64,000 nt of DNA from Shouchella shacheensis (GCF_001484965.1 NZ_LLYY01000003.1:1-64000), one strand, 5' to 3'; positions 8,187 through 17,842 are shown, counted from the stretch's first letter. Notes: generated by a model from the letters alone, not told the origin. A program made the numbers and translations.

Positions 8187-9533
8187 ATGGGAAAAATTCA
8201 GTTTAACTACAGCAAAGCGCTCTCCTTTTTTGGAGAACATGAGCTTGAAAACTTACAAGATGCCGTAACCGCTGCGCATCAAGCGCTTCACGAAGGCACA
8301 GGCGCGGGTAGCGAATTTCTAGGCTGGATTGATTTGCCTGTTAATTATGACAAAGACGAATTTGCCCGCATTCAGCAAGCCGCGGACAAAATTCGCAAAG
8401 ACACCGATGTCTTGCTTGTCGCTGGCATTGGTGGCTCCTACTTAGGCGCGCGTGCTGCGATAGAAGCGTTGAACCATTCTTTCTTCAACAACCTCTCAAA
8501 AGAAGAGCGTAATGCTCCGCAAGTGCTGTTCGTTGGTCAAAATATTAGCTCCACGTACCTCAAAGATTTAATGGACTTGCTTGAAGGCAAGGACGTTTCC
8601 ATTAACGTCATCTCCAAATCAGGAACAACGACCGAGCCAGCCATTGCTTTCCGCATTTTTCGCGAATTCCTTGAGAAAAAATACGGGAAAGAAGAAGCGC
8701 GATCGCGTATTTATGCCACGACCGATAAAGCACGCGGCGCTTTGAAGACGTTGGCGAATGAAGAAGGCTATGAAACGTTTGTCATCCCCGATGACGTTGG
8801 GGGGCGTTTCTCCGTCTTGACAGCGGTTGGACTTTTGCCAATTGCCGTCAGCGGCCTTGACATTGAGGCGATGATGCAAGGCGCAGCCGATGCGCGCGAA
8901 GCCTTTAGCACACCAGATCTTGCGAAAAACGACGCCTATCAATACGCAGCCGTTCGCAACGTGCTCTACGCGAAAGGCAAAACGATCGAGCTCATGGTCA
9001 ACTACGAGCCGCAGTTGCACTACGTCTCTGAATGGTGGAAGCAGCTCTTTGGCGAAAGCGAAGGCAAGGACCAAAAAGGCGTCTATCCGGCTTCCGTAGA
9101 TTTCTCCACAGACCTCCATTCCATGGGACAATACGTACAGGATGGTCGCCGCGACTTATATGAGACGGTTCTCCATGTGGAAAACGTTCGTGAAGAAATG
9201 AACATTGAAAAAGCGGACAGCGATCTCGACGGCTTGAACTACCTTGCTGGCGAAACCATGGACGTTGTCAACAAGAAAGCCTTCCAGGGAACAATGCTCG
9301 CTCATACCGATGGAGGCGTACCCAACTTGATCGTGAACATCCCTAAGCTGGACGAGTATCATTTCGGCTATCTTGTCTACTTCTTTGAAAAAGCGGTCGG
9401 CATTAGTGGCTACCTGCTTGGCGTCAACCCATTTGACCAGCCTGGAGTGGAAGCGTACAAGAGAAATATGTTTGCATTGCTTGGCAAACCTGGGTTTGAA
9501 GATGAAAAGGAGAAGCTCGAGAAACGTTTATAG
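8187..9533 (+). CDS. pgi: Glucose-6-phosphate isomerase
   Basis: Interconverts glucose 6-phosphate and fructose 6-phosphate. 448 residues, the usual length of the Bacillus form. Sugar-phosphate segments [17 protein letters not shown] and [12 protein letters not shown] and the catalytic Glu/His region ([11 protein letters not shown]...[10 protein letters not shown]) are visible. The ATG at 8187 has TAAGGAGG 8 bases upstream; the open frame extends to 8112 but begins inside the ddl end and hairpin. In B. subtilis pgi also lies in the yug region. Expression may be controlled by the hairpin at 8136-8186. Confidence 0.97.
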   Translation: MGKIQFNYSKALSFFGEHELENLQDAVTAAHQALHEGTGAGSEFLGWIDLPVNYDKDEFARIQQAADKIRKDTDVLLVAGIGGSYLGARAAIEALNHSFFNNLSKEERNAPQVLFVGQNISSTYLKDLMDLLEGKDVSINVISKSGTTTEPAIAFRIFREFLEKKYGKEEARSRIYATTDKARGALKTLANEEGYETFVIPDDVGGRFSVLTAVGLLPIAVSGLDIEAMMQGAADAREAFSTPDLAKNDAYQYAAVRNVLYAKGKTIELMVNYEPQLHYVSEWWKQLFGESEGKDQKGVYPASVDFSTDLHSMGQYVQDGRRDLYETVLHVENVREEMNIEKADSDLDGLNYLAGETMDVVNKKAFQGTMLAHTDGGVPNLIVNIPKLDEYHFGYLVYFFEKAVGISGYLLGVNPFDQPGVEAYKRNMFALLGKPGFEDEKEKLEKRL

Positions 9534-9543
9534 AGTGATGATG

Positions 9544-9572
9544 CACCGTGCGGAGTTCGCACGGTGTATTTT
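9544..9572 (+). terminator. Intrinsic terminator after pgi
   Basis: Perfect 9-bp stem CACCGTGCG / CGCACGGTG with a 5-base loop and TATTTTT. Confidence 0.9.
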
Positions 9573-9743
9573 TGATTTAACTCCTGACCAATCCGCCTGT
9601 GCATTCGGTTTTGATGCCTATGGAAGTGTTCAAACAAAAGACACACCTAAAAGAAAATATACAGCGAAATGAATCTTCTTTTTTCTTCACCTCGTATATC
9701 ATGGTAAGCTTATAACAGTAAAAGGGTTAATGGAGGTGGAACG

Positions 9744-10658
9744 ATGGGAAAGCGGTTGTTGCTATTTTTGGGAACCAATATTCTTGTTATGACCACGATT
9801 ATTATCGTCTGGTCGCTGATTGTTTCGTTTACAAGCTTTGACGGTTCGTTTCAGACAGGGGGGCCAGGGCTAGGGATTGATTTCTTTGCTCTAGCGATCT
9901 TTAGTTTACTCGTCGGGTTCACAGGATCTTTCATTTCACTGGCGATGTCTCGCTGGATGGCCAAGAAGATGATGAAAGTGAAGGTGCTAGACCCTGAAGA
10001 ATCACTAAGCCCACAGGAGCGTGCGATCGTAGAGAAGGTGCATCGCTCTTCTCGTGCAGCTGGACTGATGTATATGCCCGAGGTGGGGATCTACCAATCG
10101 GCGGAGGTTAATGCTTTTGCGACAGGGCCTTCGAAAAAACGTTCACTCGTAGCGGTTTCTTCAGGACTTGTGGACACGATGGACGAGGATGCTGTAGAAG
10201 GGGTCATTGCCCATGAGGTGGCTCACGTTGCGAACGGTGATATGGTGACCATGACGCTGTTGCAAGGAGTGGTCAATACCTTTGTCGTCTTTTTCTCACG
10301 CGTGATTGCGATAGTCGTTTCGCGTTTCGTGCGGCAGGAATTACAGTTTGTCGTCCAATTTGCAGCGATTATTGTCTTGCAAATTCTTTTCTCCATCCTT
10401 GGAAGCCTTGTGGTAAGTGCTTATTCGCGCCACCGGGAGTATCATGCCGACCGAGGCGGGGCAGATATTGCAGGAAAAGACAAAATGAAGCATGCGCTTC
10501 AATCGTTACAACAGTATGTCAACCGGGCGAAAGTCGATGATCGTACGGATGATTCTGCGGTTCAAACAATGAAAATCAGTGGTCGTGGGGGAGTCTTAAA
10601 ACTTTTTTCGACCCATCCTGATTTAGAAGATCGTATCGCCCGGTTAGAGGAGCGGTAA
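9744..10658 (+). CDS. htpX: Membrane zinc metalloprotease HtpX
   Basis: M48-family integral membrane protease involved in quality control of membrane proteins; catalytic face cytosolic. 304 residues: two N-terminal transmembrane helices (about 5-30 and 45-65), the zinc site [10 protein letters not shown] (about 155-164), two further helices (about 175-225), and the third-ligand segment [12 protein letters not shown]. The N-terminal AEVNAFATG and [11 protein letters not shown] segments follow the E. coli HtpX layout. GGAGGTGG precedes the ATG. A single gene with its own terminator. Confidence 0.94.
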   Translation: MGKRLLLFLGTNILVMTTIIIVWSLIVSFTSFDGSFQTGGPGLGIDFFALAIFSLLVGFTGSFISLAMSRWMAKKMMKVKVLDPEESLSPQERAIVEKVHRSSRAAGLMYMPEVGIYQSAEVNAFATGPSKKRSLVAVSSGLVDTMDEDAVEGVIAHEVAHVANGDMVTMTLLQGVVNTFVVFFSRVIAIVVSRFVRQELQFVVQFAAIIVLQILFSILGSLVVSAYSRHREYHADRGGADIAGKDKMKHALQSLQQYVNRAKVDDRTDDSAVQTMKISGRGGVLKLFSTHPDLEDRIARLEER

Positions 10659-10730
10659 CGAGGGAATCCTCGTAGTTGAGCTAAAAACCATGATCACCGG
10701 CCTTTCTCGATTGGAGGAGGGAATGGAAAG

Positions 10731-10761
10731 AAAAGAAGCTGTTCTAGGCAGCTTCTTTTTT
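10731..10761 (+). terminator. Intrinsic terminator after htpX
   Basis: 11-bp stem AAAAGAAGCTG / CAGCTTCTTTT with a 7-base loop and two more T. Confidence 0.85.
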
Positions 10762-10849
10762 GGGTGTGTCTCCTGTATGGTAACCGACAGGGAATGCTCG
10801 GCCCGAGAGGAAGCCGGACGGAAGAGGAACATTTTAAACTGCTTGAACC

Positions 10850-10871
10850 ATCCCCTTTCAGCAAAGGGGAT
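10850..10871. other. Perfect hairpin upstream of yugN
   Basis: ATCCCCTTT / AAAGGGGAT, 9 bp with a 4-base loop, no T-run. It lies 64 bases before yugN; it may be a 5' leader structure or a factor-binding palindrome. Confidence 0.5.
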
Positions 10872-10935
10872 AGGCGTATAACTTTCTCCCTGCGTTACAC
10901 ACTAGAAATATTGAAAAAACGGGAGGGTGATCTTT

Positions 10936-11352
10936 TTGATTGAGCTATCATCAGCGGTGGAAGGAAAGACGTTTAAATGCCAGGAAGTCGAGAAAACGTT
11001 GCGTCAGCTTGGGTATACCATGGGCGGAAACTGGGATTACGATCACGGGTGCTTTGACTACAAAATTTCAGAAGAAGATGGCTACACCTTTCTACGCCTG
11101 CCATTCTCAGCGATCGATGGAGAAATTGGGACAAGGGGGGCAACGGTGCAGCTCGGCGCCCCCTACCTCTTGCATCATGTATACCAAAAAGGCACAGGAC
11201 AGGACCCTGATATTGGCCTGATTCCCGAAGTCGCTGACGGACTCATTAATCAATTTCAAAGTCCGGTCGAAAAAGACGGTGAGGTTGATGAAAAGTATAT
11301 GACCGTGGCTCGGAATTTGGTGCAGGAACTAGAGGAGACGTTGTTGCATTGA
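10936..11352 (+). CDS. yugN: YugN-like family protein
   Basis: 138-residue soluble protein with the GGNWDYDHGCFDYKI motif (about residues 32-46) diagnostic of the YugN-like family; function unknown. A TTG start at 10936 is preferred: GGGAGGG ends 8 bases upstream and the protein then begins MIELSS, as in B. subtilis; the frame-opening GTG at 10927 overlaps the ribosome site. Gene order matches the yug neighbourhood. Confidence 0.88.
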   Translation: MIELSSAVEGKTFKCQEVEKTLRQLGYTMGGNWDYDHGCFDYKISEEDGYTFLRLPFSAIDGEIGTRGATVQLGAPYLLHHVYQKGTGQDPDIGLIPEVADGLINQFQSPVEKDGEVDEKYMTVARNLVQELEETLLH

Positions 11353-11377
11353 AAACCTTGAAAACCGTGCTTCATAA

Positions 11378-11411
11378 ACTCCTGGGATGGAGATCCCAGG
11401 AGTCTTTTTTT
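11378..11411 (+). terminator. Intrinsic terminator after yugN
   Basis: 11-bp stem ACTCCTGGGAT / ATCCCAGGAGT, then seven T ending where repeat copy A begins. Confidence 0.93.
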
Positions 11412-11412
11412 G

Positions 11413-11533
11413 TCTAGCTCCGGCGGGTAGAAGCGTCGAGATTTTTCGCCCTGATAACGAAATCCAAGTTCGGGATTTCTTTTATAGGGTCTCCAAAATC
11501 CGCACTTCTGGGCGAACCGCCTGCGCATTTCGG
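11413..11533 (+). repeat. Terminator-linked 120-bp repeat, copy A
   Basis: Begins TCTAGCTCCGGCGGGTAGAA and ends CGCCTGCGCATTTCGG. The inner stem GAAATCC / GGGATTTC is present, with the outer arms GGGTAGAAGCG and CGCACTTCTGGGCG. It starts 2 bases after the T-run of the yugN terminator. Confidence 0.85.
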
Positions 11534-11693
11534 TTGAGGTTTGCTTAAAACCTCGCCCAATTCATTCTATAAATGATAAAATGGTGATAACGTACGTTCT
11601 CAGTTTTACGATTGTTCACACACCCGTCCAAGAATTCGGCCCCAAAACTCTCAATCAACTAAATGTATGTCCTTAGATAGAAGGAGGCACAAG

Positions 11694-14600
11694 ATGTTTA
11701 AGATTAATACAAATGACATTCATCCCAATGCCATTCGCGAAATGGTATCCAGTCCAATGGTATATGCGCGTGGGGAGGATTATTTTTTCGCGGATAACGT
11801 TGGCGATATGTATTACGATCTTCATAACCGGATGATTCGGGCAGAAGTACAAGGTTCAAAGGTCTATCAATGCAAGGTTTTTTTTAAACCTAATGGAAAT
11901 TTGTACCATACAAGTTGTGGATGTGAAGCGTATGCTTCCTATCCAGGAGTATGCAAGCATCTTGTCGCCCTGCTCTTCGAAATTGATGAATACATGTCCA
12001 ACCGGGATTATAACCAGAAAAAAAACAGTGTCAGCCAGGGCCACTATATGATTAATGCCTTTAAAAAGACGTTCAAGCCGGGCACGGTCGCTGTTACGGA
12101 AAAAGACACAATCCAGCTCCAGTATGAGCTGCAGTTCAGGATGAGTACGTATTCAAAGGTCGTAGAAAACATCTATTTACGTCTCCGTGCCGGCGTGAAA
12201 CGCCCATATCTCGTAAAAAATATAGAAGAATTTATATCAGCTGTGCAACAGAAAGAGAGCTATACATTTACGGACAATTTCAGATATAACCCAGAGCAAC
12301 ATCGTATAGAAGAGGAAGACTTGGCTCTACTTCAGCTTATTCGCAAAATCGATGAAGGTCGGAATTTTGGCCGTCCCTATCATTTAGGTAAACGTGATAA
12401 AGCCCTCCTGGTTCCAGATTTAATGGTGCCTGACCTTTTTGAGTTGCTAGAAGGCAGGCAGGTTGTTCAAAAATCGGGAAACACAAAGCCGGCGACTTTA
12501 AACGTGGAGCCCTTTCATACTGAGGGAAAGCTTGAACTTCTGTTGCAAAAATACGATTCCATCGAGTTGGTAGTAAACGAGAACGAGTACGTGTTTTTTC
12601 ATGTAAATCATCGGGTCTTGAAAAAAGCCGGTACTCTTTTCCGTTTAAATGAGCAACAGGCAACAGTGATTGATACACTTCTTGGCAGTATAAGAGGGGA
12701 GAGCACCCGCTTTGACGACAAAGATATGGAAGCATTTTCTTCCTATGTTCTTCCAAAGCTAAAAGAAGTTGCGACGATTCATATGGACGAAACATTAACA
12801 AACGTCATTCAGCATTATCCCTTGAAGGCGAAACTGAAGCTTGACTCTCGTGAGAATGCCCTTCACGCTCTCGTTACGTTTCAATACGGGGAAACAGAAG
12901 TGAATCCCTACGCCGAAAAAAAGAGTGAAAAGGACGCCCCAGTTCTGGTACGTGATGTTGAGAAGGAGGCAGTCATCCACTCGTTATTAAAGAGAACTCC
13001 GTTTAGTCAAGCGGGGGAGGAGCTTGTCTTAGGAAATGAAAACGAGATGGCTTTGTTTCTCTTTGAGGAACTGCCGTCACTGCAGGAATATGTAGATATT
13101 TATACGACATCGTCCGTTAGGCAGATGATCTCACCGCTTGAAAAACAGCCAAGCGTGTCACTTTCTGCCAATGAAGAAACGAACTGGCTAGATGTTTCGT
13201 TTTCTATGGGCGGAATTCCAGATGGTGAGGTGGACGAGGTGCTAGCTGCGCTTCGCAGGAATCACACGTATTACCGTTTGCCAAATGGGGCCTTTCTCCA
13301 TCTTCAAGGGGAGTCCTTTGAAGACGTGAAAAAAGCCATCGATCATTTTGCTCCTGCAAAAGGCAAGGTCGGCAAAGAGATGTCTGTCCCTCTTTATCAC
13401 GCGCTTTCCTTGGAGGAGGACAAAGCGCAACCGTTTAAGTTCTCCTCTTCTTTAAGACAATTAATGAATGATATTAAACGACCTGACTTTATGGAAGCTG
13501 AGGCGCCAGATGCGATTAACGCTTCGCTCCGGGAGTACCAATTAACCGGATTTCGCTGGCTCAAAACGCTGGCACACTTTGGTCTCGGTGGAATTTTGGC
13601 AGATGATATGGGGCTCGGGAAGACGCTGCAGACAATTACTTTTCTGCAAGCATTGGCTGATGAAAAAACAGGTCTGCGTACACTCATTGTTACGCCAGCA
13701 AGCTTAAGCTACAACTGGGAAAAAGAGTTTCAGCGTTTTGCGCCTGAATTAACGGTTGCAGTGATTGCTGGAAACAAAGAGGAAAGACATCGCAAGCTTG
13801 AAGCCAACTCGGACACTCAAGTGCTGATTACCTCCTATCCACTCATTCAACGGGAGGCGGATTTATATCAAAATGAGCCGTTTGATGTGCTCATTCTCGA
13901 TGAGGCACAAGCGATTAAAAATGACTTTTCGAAAACGGCAAAAGCGGTTCGTTCGCTGCAAGCCTCCAGCACGTTTGCCTTAACAGGAACACCGATTGAA
14001 AACCGATTGGAGGAACTCTACTCGATTTTTCATACGCTAGTCCCAGGAATTCTAGGAACAAAAAAAGCGTTCAATGAAATGGAAAGCGAGACGGTTTCCA
14101 AGCGCGTTCGCCCTTTTATTCTGCGTCGTCTAAAAAAGGATGTACTCACTGAGCTGCCGGATAAGGTTGAGCAAGTTCAGTATATCAATCTGACCGAGGA
14201 TCAAAAGAAGCTCTACGTGGCCCAGGTTAAGCGCTTGGCCAAGGACGTTGATTCGGCGATTGGAAACGATCAATTCCAGGAGCAGCGGATGCAGATTCTT
14301 GCCGGCTTGACGAAGCTGCGGCAAATTTGCTGTCATCCCGAGCTTGTGCTTCCAGGGGAAACCTACAAATCAGGCAAGTTCGAGCGACTCCTTGAATACG
14401 TGGAGGAGGGGTTGGCTTCAAGCCAGCGAATGGTGATTTTTTCACAGTTCACCTCAATGCTTTCGTTGATCCGCTCCGCCTTTGAGGAGAGAGGCTGGCT
14501 TTACCATTATCTCGACGGGCAGACCCCCGCACAGGAGCGGCTGGCCTTGACAGAACGATTCAATGAGGGTGAACACTCGCTCTTTTTAATTTCGATGAAG

Positions 14601-14885
14601 GCGGGAGGAACGGGTTTGAACTTAACGGGAGGGGACACGGTCATTCTCTTTGATACGTGGTGGAATCCAGCGGTTGAACAACAGGCAGCGGACCGGGTCT
14701 ACCGTTTTGGGCAAAAGAAAAATGTGCAAGTCGTCAAACTGATTACATCAGGAACGATTGAAGAAAAGATGATGGAGATGCAGGAGAGAAAAAAAGCGTT
14801 GGTCGAGGAAGTGATTACCCCAGGGGAGCAACTGTTGACGGGCTTAAGAGCGGAGGATATTAAGGATCTGCTCTCCGTTCAGTGA
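11694..14885 (+). CDS. SWIM zinc-finger SNF2-family helicase (YwqA-like)
   Basis: 1063-residue Swi2/Snf2 ATPase that should translocate on double-stranded DNA. An N-terminal SWIM finger (CGC at about 75-77, CKH at about 87-89) comes first, then a long poorly conserved region, then the helicase: motif I DDMGLGKT (about 655), motif II DEAQ, motif III LTGTP, and the C-terminal half ending in the QQAADRVYRFGQ motif VI. B. subtilis encodes similar parts as YwqA and the neighbouring SWIM protein YwqB. The ATG at 11694 has AAGGAGG 6 bases upstream; the frame opens at 11667 without one. Target unknown; a role in recombination or transcription-coupled repair is inference. Confidence 0.9.
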   Translation: MFKINTNDIHPNAIREMVSSPMVYARGEDYFFADNVGDMYYDLHNRMIRAEVQGSKVYQCKVFFKPNGNLYHTSCGCEAYASYPGVCKHLVALLFEIDEYMSNRDYNQKKNSVSQGHYMINAFKKTFKPGTVAVTEKDTIQLQYELQFRMSTYSKVVENIYLRLRAGVKRPYLVKNIEEFISAVQQKESYTFTDNFRYNPEQHRIEEEDLALLQLIRKIDEGRNFGRPYHLGKRDKALLVPDLMVPDLFELLEGRQVVQKSGNTKPATLNVEPFHTEGKLELLLQKYDSIELVVNENEYVFFHVNHRVLKKAGTLFRLNEQQATVIDTLLGSIRGESTRFDDKDMEAFSSYVLPKLKEVATIHMDETLTNVIQHYPLKAKLKLDSRENALHALVTFQYGETEVNPYAEKKSEKDAPVLVRDVEKEAVIHSLLKRTPFSQAGEELVLGNENEMALFLFEELPSLQEYVDIYTTSSVRQMISPLEKQPSVSLSANEETNWLDVSFSMGGIPDGEVDEVLAALRRNHTYYRLPNGAFLHLQGESFEDVKKAIDHFAPAKGKVGKEMSVPLYHALSLEEDKAQPFKFSSSLRQLMNDIKRPDFMEAEAPDAINASLREYQLTGFRWLKTLAHFGLGGILADDMGLGKTLQTITFLQALADEKTGLRTLIVTPASLSYNWEKEFQRFAPELTVAVIAGNKEERHRKLEANSDTQVLITSYPLIQREADLYQNEPFDVLILDEAQAIKNDFSKTAKAVRSLQASSTFALTGTPIENRLEELYSIFHTLVPGILGTKKAFNEMESETVSKRVRPFILRRLKKDVLTELPDKVEQVQYINLTEDQKKLYVAQVKRLAKDVDSAIGNDQFQEQRMQILAGLTKLRQICCHPELVLPGETYKSGKFERLLEYVEEGLASSQRMVIFSQFTSMLSLIRSAFEERGWLYHYLDGQTPAQERLALTERFNEGEHSLFLISMKAGGTGLNLTGGDTVILFDTWWNPAVEQQAADRVYRFGQKKNVQVVKLITSGTIEEKMMEMQERKKALVEEVITPGEQLLTGLRAEDIKDLLSVQ

Positions 14886-14902
14886 TAGACCCTGTGAGTT
14901 GG

Positions 14903-14941
14903 AAAAAAACTGATTTCGCGTAGCGGAAATCAGCTTTTTTT
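14903..14941 (+). terminator. Intrinsic terminator after the SNF2 gene
   Basis: Stem CTGATTTC / GAAATCAG, 8-base loop, flanked by A-run and T-run, so usable in both directions. Confidence 0.88.
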
Positions 14942-14950
14942 CGTTTTTCT

Positions 14951-15211
14951 TTATGAAGTCCGCTTCTTAAACAATAGAGGTGGTGAAGGCGGGTGATCTG
15001 ATTTTGATCTCCCGTATCCTCTTTTGTCGTACTGTCGATCAAGTTCTGTAAGCATCGTGTGATACTGTTTTTCATCAAGGCGGCCATCGGCGTATAAATA
15101 ACAAGCAAAAGCATAGGAAAGAGCGGTAGTGTCAATCGTGACGGTCACATCCACATCCGAGTTTCCGCTCTCACTGACCAATGCTTTTGTCTCTTTGTAA
15201 TCTGGTAACAA
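14951..15211 (-). CDS. Hypothetical 86-residue protein
   Basis: I do not recognise the family. A TTG start at 15211 is supported by AAAGGAGGGG about 7 bases upstream on the minus strand; no ATG in this frame has such a site. The product has a beta-rich middle (DVDVTVTIDTTALSYAFACYLY), a helical GRLDEKQYHTMLTELDRQYDK stretch broken here only for quoting, and a basic, Pro-rich tail. It converges on the SNF2 gene and shares its terminator. The coding call rests on the ribosome site and the open frame only. Confidence 0.5.
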   Translation of the reverse strand: MLPDYKETKALVSESGNSDVDVTVTIDTTALSYAFACYLYADGRLDEKQYHTMLTELDRQYDKRGYGRSKSDHPPSPPLLFKKRTS

Positions 15212-15381
15212 TTCATTCCCCTCCTTTAAGCTTAGTTTTAGACTATGCATGGGTAGAGAAGATGGTTGGACCTCAACCCCAGTCAAGCAAATTTGTGCTT
15301 ATTTCCTAGTGAGGAGGCCTAGCCGATGACTCGATTTGTGATATATTTACTGTGAACCTACGCGAGAGGGTGTGAAAGATA

Positions 15382-16191
15382 TTGAAGAGCTTAACAGGAA
15401 AACATATAGCCCTAACGGCTTCACGCAAGACAGAAGAAATGAAAATGCTGTTACATAAACAAGGGGCCACAAGCGATGTACGCTCAATGCAAGGAACGGT
15501 CGCTCAAGACCCAGAGACGGTGACCCGGTTAATGCGGGAAGGGTTGGCTGAACCAGTGGACTGGTTTGTATTTACCACGGGGATCGGCGTCACAACACTG
15601 ATGGGATTTGCAAGTGAAGCGGGAGTAGAAGAAGAATTCCTAAAACAAATCAAATCTGCACGCGTGGCTGTACGAGGGTACAAGGCGGTCGCTGCTTTAA
15701 AGTCGTTAGGGATTACGAGTGATATCGCCTCTCAAGACGGAACGACAGAGGGGTTAATTGAGCAGTTAAAGGAGACAACTTTTGCTGGCAAGCGTTTGAT
15801 TGTTCAGCAATACGGTCTCTCATCGCCTCGTCTTGAAGGGTTTTTAAACGAGCAGGGGGCTTGTGTTACCACTTGGTTGCCTTACGTCCATCGTGCTCCT
15901 GAAAAGGAAGAGGTCGATCGTTTTATGCAGGAACTCTTGGAGGAAGGAAAGTACCATGCGGTTTGTTTTACAACAGCTCTACAAGTGAAGTCGCTATTTG
16001 CACGGGCGAACGCGGTAGAGAAGCATCGGCGGCTTATCCGGCTTTTTGAAACCCATACAATTGCAACAGCCGTAGGACGGGTCACCGCAGAGGCGTTAAA
16101 AGAAGAAGGAGTGACTCGAATCATCACCCCAGAGAAAGAGCGGATGGGGGCAATGATTGTCGAGCTTGGGCGCCATATGAGCAACAACTAG
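15382..16191 (+). CDS. Uroporphyrinogen-III synthase family protein (HemD-like)
   Basis: 269-residue HemD-fold protein. HemD cyclises hydroxymethylbilane to uroporphyrinogen III, the precursor of siroheme and heme. Family segments are visible: FTTGIGVTTL, VAVRGYKAVAALKSLG, and the C-terminal TAVGRVTAEALKEEG. It starts at TTG 15382 behind GAGAGGGTGTG. It lies outside any hem operon and next to the siroheme-dependent nitrite genes, so a supply role for siroheme is likely; it has its own terminator, so it is a separate unit from nasF. It may be a specialised paralogue rather than the housekeeping HemD. Confidence 0.8.
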   Translation: MKSLTGKHIALTASRKTEEMKMLLHKQGATSDVRSMQGTVAQDPETVTRLMREGLAEPVDWFVFTTGIGVTTLMGFASEAGVEEEFLKQIKSARVAVRGYKAVAALKSLGITSDIASQDGTTEGLIEQLKETTFAGKRLIVQQYGLSSPRLEGFLNEQGACVTTWLPYVHRAPEKEEVDRFMQELLEEGKYHAVCFTTALQVKSLFARANAVEKHRRLIRLFETHTIATAVGRVTAEALKEEGVTRIITPEKERMGAMIVELGRHMSNN

Positions 16192-16201
16192 CAAAAAGTT
16201 G

Positions 16202-16240
16202 AACCTTTATCAGCTCTATTCAGAGTGGTAAAGGTTTTTT
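16202..16240 (+). terminator. Intrinsic terminator
   Basis: AACCTTT / AAAGGTT with an internal CTCT / AGAG stem, then a T-run ending at 16240. Confidence 0.85.
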
Positions 16241-16292
16241 GTTGGCGCTCCATGTTGGAATGACCAGTGCATATTTTGTCGAAAAAAACCCA

Positions 16293-16309
16293 TGTCACAT
16301 TATGTTACA
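16293..16309 (+). promoter_or_regulatory. TnrA (GlnR-type) box of the nitrite operon
   Basis: TGTCA-CATTATG-TTACA fits the TnrA/GlnR consensus TGTNA-N7-TNACA exactly. Its centre (16301) lies about 50 bases upstream of the start site expected from the TATAAT at 16339, the spacing known for TnrA-activated promoters. Confidence 0.85.
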
Positions 16310-16338
16310 TGCTACAACACAACGCCGCCGTGATTCGT

Positions 16339-16344
16339 TATAAT
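16339..16344 (+). promoter_or_regulatory. -10 element of the nasFDE promoter
   Basis: Perfect TATAAT with no recognisable -35 at 17 bases upstream (AACACA), as expected for an activator-dependent promoter. The predicted start is near 16351, 35 bases before nasF. Confidence 0.75.
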
Positions 16345-16385
16345 GTGAATAGTTAAATAAAAAACTTATCAAAAGGGGTCGGACG

Positions 16386-17819
16386 ATGGTCAAGCAAGGA
16401 ACGGTTTATTTAGTTGGGGCAGGACCAGGAGACAAAGAGCTATTAACCGTCAAGGGCCAGCGCCTCTTGAGGGAAGCGGATGTGGTCATCTTTGATAGGC
16501 TGGTCAACCCGTATTTATTAACTGAACTCAAAGGTGACGCGAAAATCATTTATTGTGGCAAACAGCCTTGTAAACATCTATTTCGCCAAGAAGATATCCA
16601 GACAGAAATGTTGATACATGCAAAAAAAGGAAAAGTGGTGGTGCGCTTAAAAGGCGGCGATCCTGCTGTCTTTGGGCGGGTAGGCGAAGAAGCTGCTGTC
16701 TTAAAAGCAAATGGTGTTGACTATGAGATCGTGCCCGGTGTCACCTCTGGGACCGCAGCTTCGATGTATGCAGGGGTGCCGGTCACTCATCGCGACTATT
16801 CAGGTTCGTTTGCGGTTGTTACCGCACATCGGAAAACGCAGGATGGGAAACCAGATGTTCAATGGAAATCCCTGGCTGAGTCTGTAGATTCCATCTTGTT
16901 CTACATGGGCGTGAAGCAAATCGACACCATTGCCTCTGAGCTAATAAAGTACGGGAAGAAAAAAGAAACGCCTGTGCTTGTGATTCAGTGGGGCACGTAC
17001 AGCAGACAGCGATCGGTCAAAGGGACGCTCTCAACGATTACGGAGAAAGTAGCTACCCACAAGATAACGAACCCCGCAATGATTCTTGTGGGAGAGGTGA
17101 TTCGTGTTCGAGAGAAGGTGGCGTGGTTTGAGAGCAAACCGTTGTCTGGAATGGGAATGTTGATCCCTTCTGTGTCTGAAAACACCGAAAAAGAGACAAC
17201 CTTGCTTAAGCGTCATGGCGCAGATGTGTATACCCACAATCTGCGGGAGGAGAAAAAAGGTCAGGCGAGTGATTCAGAGATTGAGTTAGCGTTAGCAGCC
17301 GGCAAAGATCAGGCGCTCGTTTTTACAAATCCTAAGTCGATCAATTCTTTCTTGCAAACAATGGGCGAGAGAGGGCTTGATATTCGTGGGCTACATGGGG
17401 TGCTTACTGCAAGCAATGAATGTGTACAAGAAGCCTTTGAGCGGCTTGGTTTCCAGGTTCCTCTTTTTCAAGAAAGAACATGGCTCGCGCCGCTTTATAT
17501 TGGAAATGCAAAGGCAGGGCCGCAGCCATTTGCGGCCAAGACACTTGTGGCGATGACTCGTTTAATCGAAGAAGGCCATATAAATGCCGTGTTATGTCGA
17601 AGCAGACAGGACGTGACCGATGTGGAGGATTTTTTGAAAGAAACACATCTGTATACGTTGTGCTCGGACTTGCATGTTTTTACGACGAGTTTGGATGTAC
17701 AGTCGCATGCACGATTGCTTCCAGTTAAGAAAATCACGACCGTTTGTTTTGAGGGGGACGAAGCGAAGTTACTAGCTGGATTCGCTGGAAGACAACTAGA
17801 GGTAACTCAAGAGCGATAA
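16386..17819 (+). CDS. nasF: Uroporphyrinogen-III C-methyltransferase fused to a HemD-like domain (NasF)
   Basis: 477 residues. The N-terminal SUMT/CobA domain (about 1-240; VGAGPGDKELLTVKG, RLKGGDPAVFGR, VPGVTSGTAA) methylates uroporphyrinogen III twice with SAM to give precorrin-2, the siroheme precursor. The C-terminal part (about 255-470) is HemD-like and divergent. Length and fusion match B. subtilis NasF. It is the first gene of a nasF-nasD-nasE operon behind a TnrA-box promoter, giving siroheme for NasD. AAGGGGTC precedes the ATG. Confidence 0.93.
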   Translation: MVKQGTVYLVGAGPGDKELLTVKGQRLLREADVVIFDRLVNPYLLTELKGDAKIIYCGKQPCKHLFRQEDIQTEMLIHAKKGKVVVRLKGGDPAVFGRVGEEAAVLKANGVDYEIVPGVTSGTAASMYAGVPVTHRDYSGSFAVVTAHRKTQDGKPDVQWKSLAESVDSILFYMGVKQIDTIASELIKYGKKKETPVLVIQWGTYSRQRSVKGTLSTITEKVATHKITNPAMILVGEVIRVREKVAWFESKPLSGMGMLIPSVSENTEKETTLLKRHGADVYTHNLREEKKGQASDSEIELALAAGKDQALVFTNPKSINSFLQTMGERGLDIRGLHGVLTASNECVQEAFERLGFQVPLFQERTWLAPLYIGNAKAGPQPFAAKTLVAMTRLIEEGHINAVLCRSRQDVTDVEDFLKETHLYTLCSDLHVFTTSLDVQSHARLLPVKKITTVCFEGDEAKLLAGFAGRQLEVTQER

Positions 17820-17842
17820 AAGTAGAAAAGGAGCTGTCCGTA

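Noticed and set aside
10690-10881. 63-codon frame after htpX
   Set aside because: It runs through the htpX terminator and another hairpin; no ribosome site at its start, composition not protein-like.
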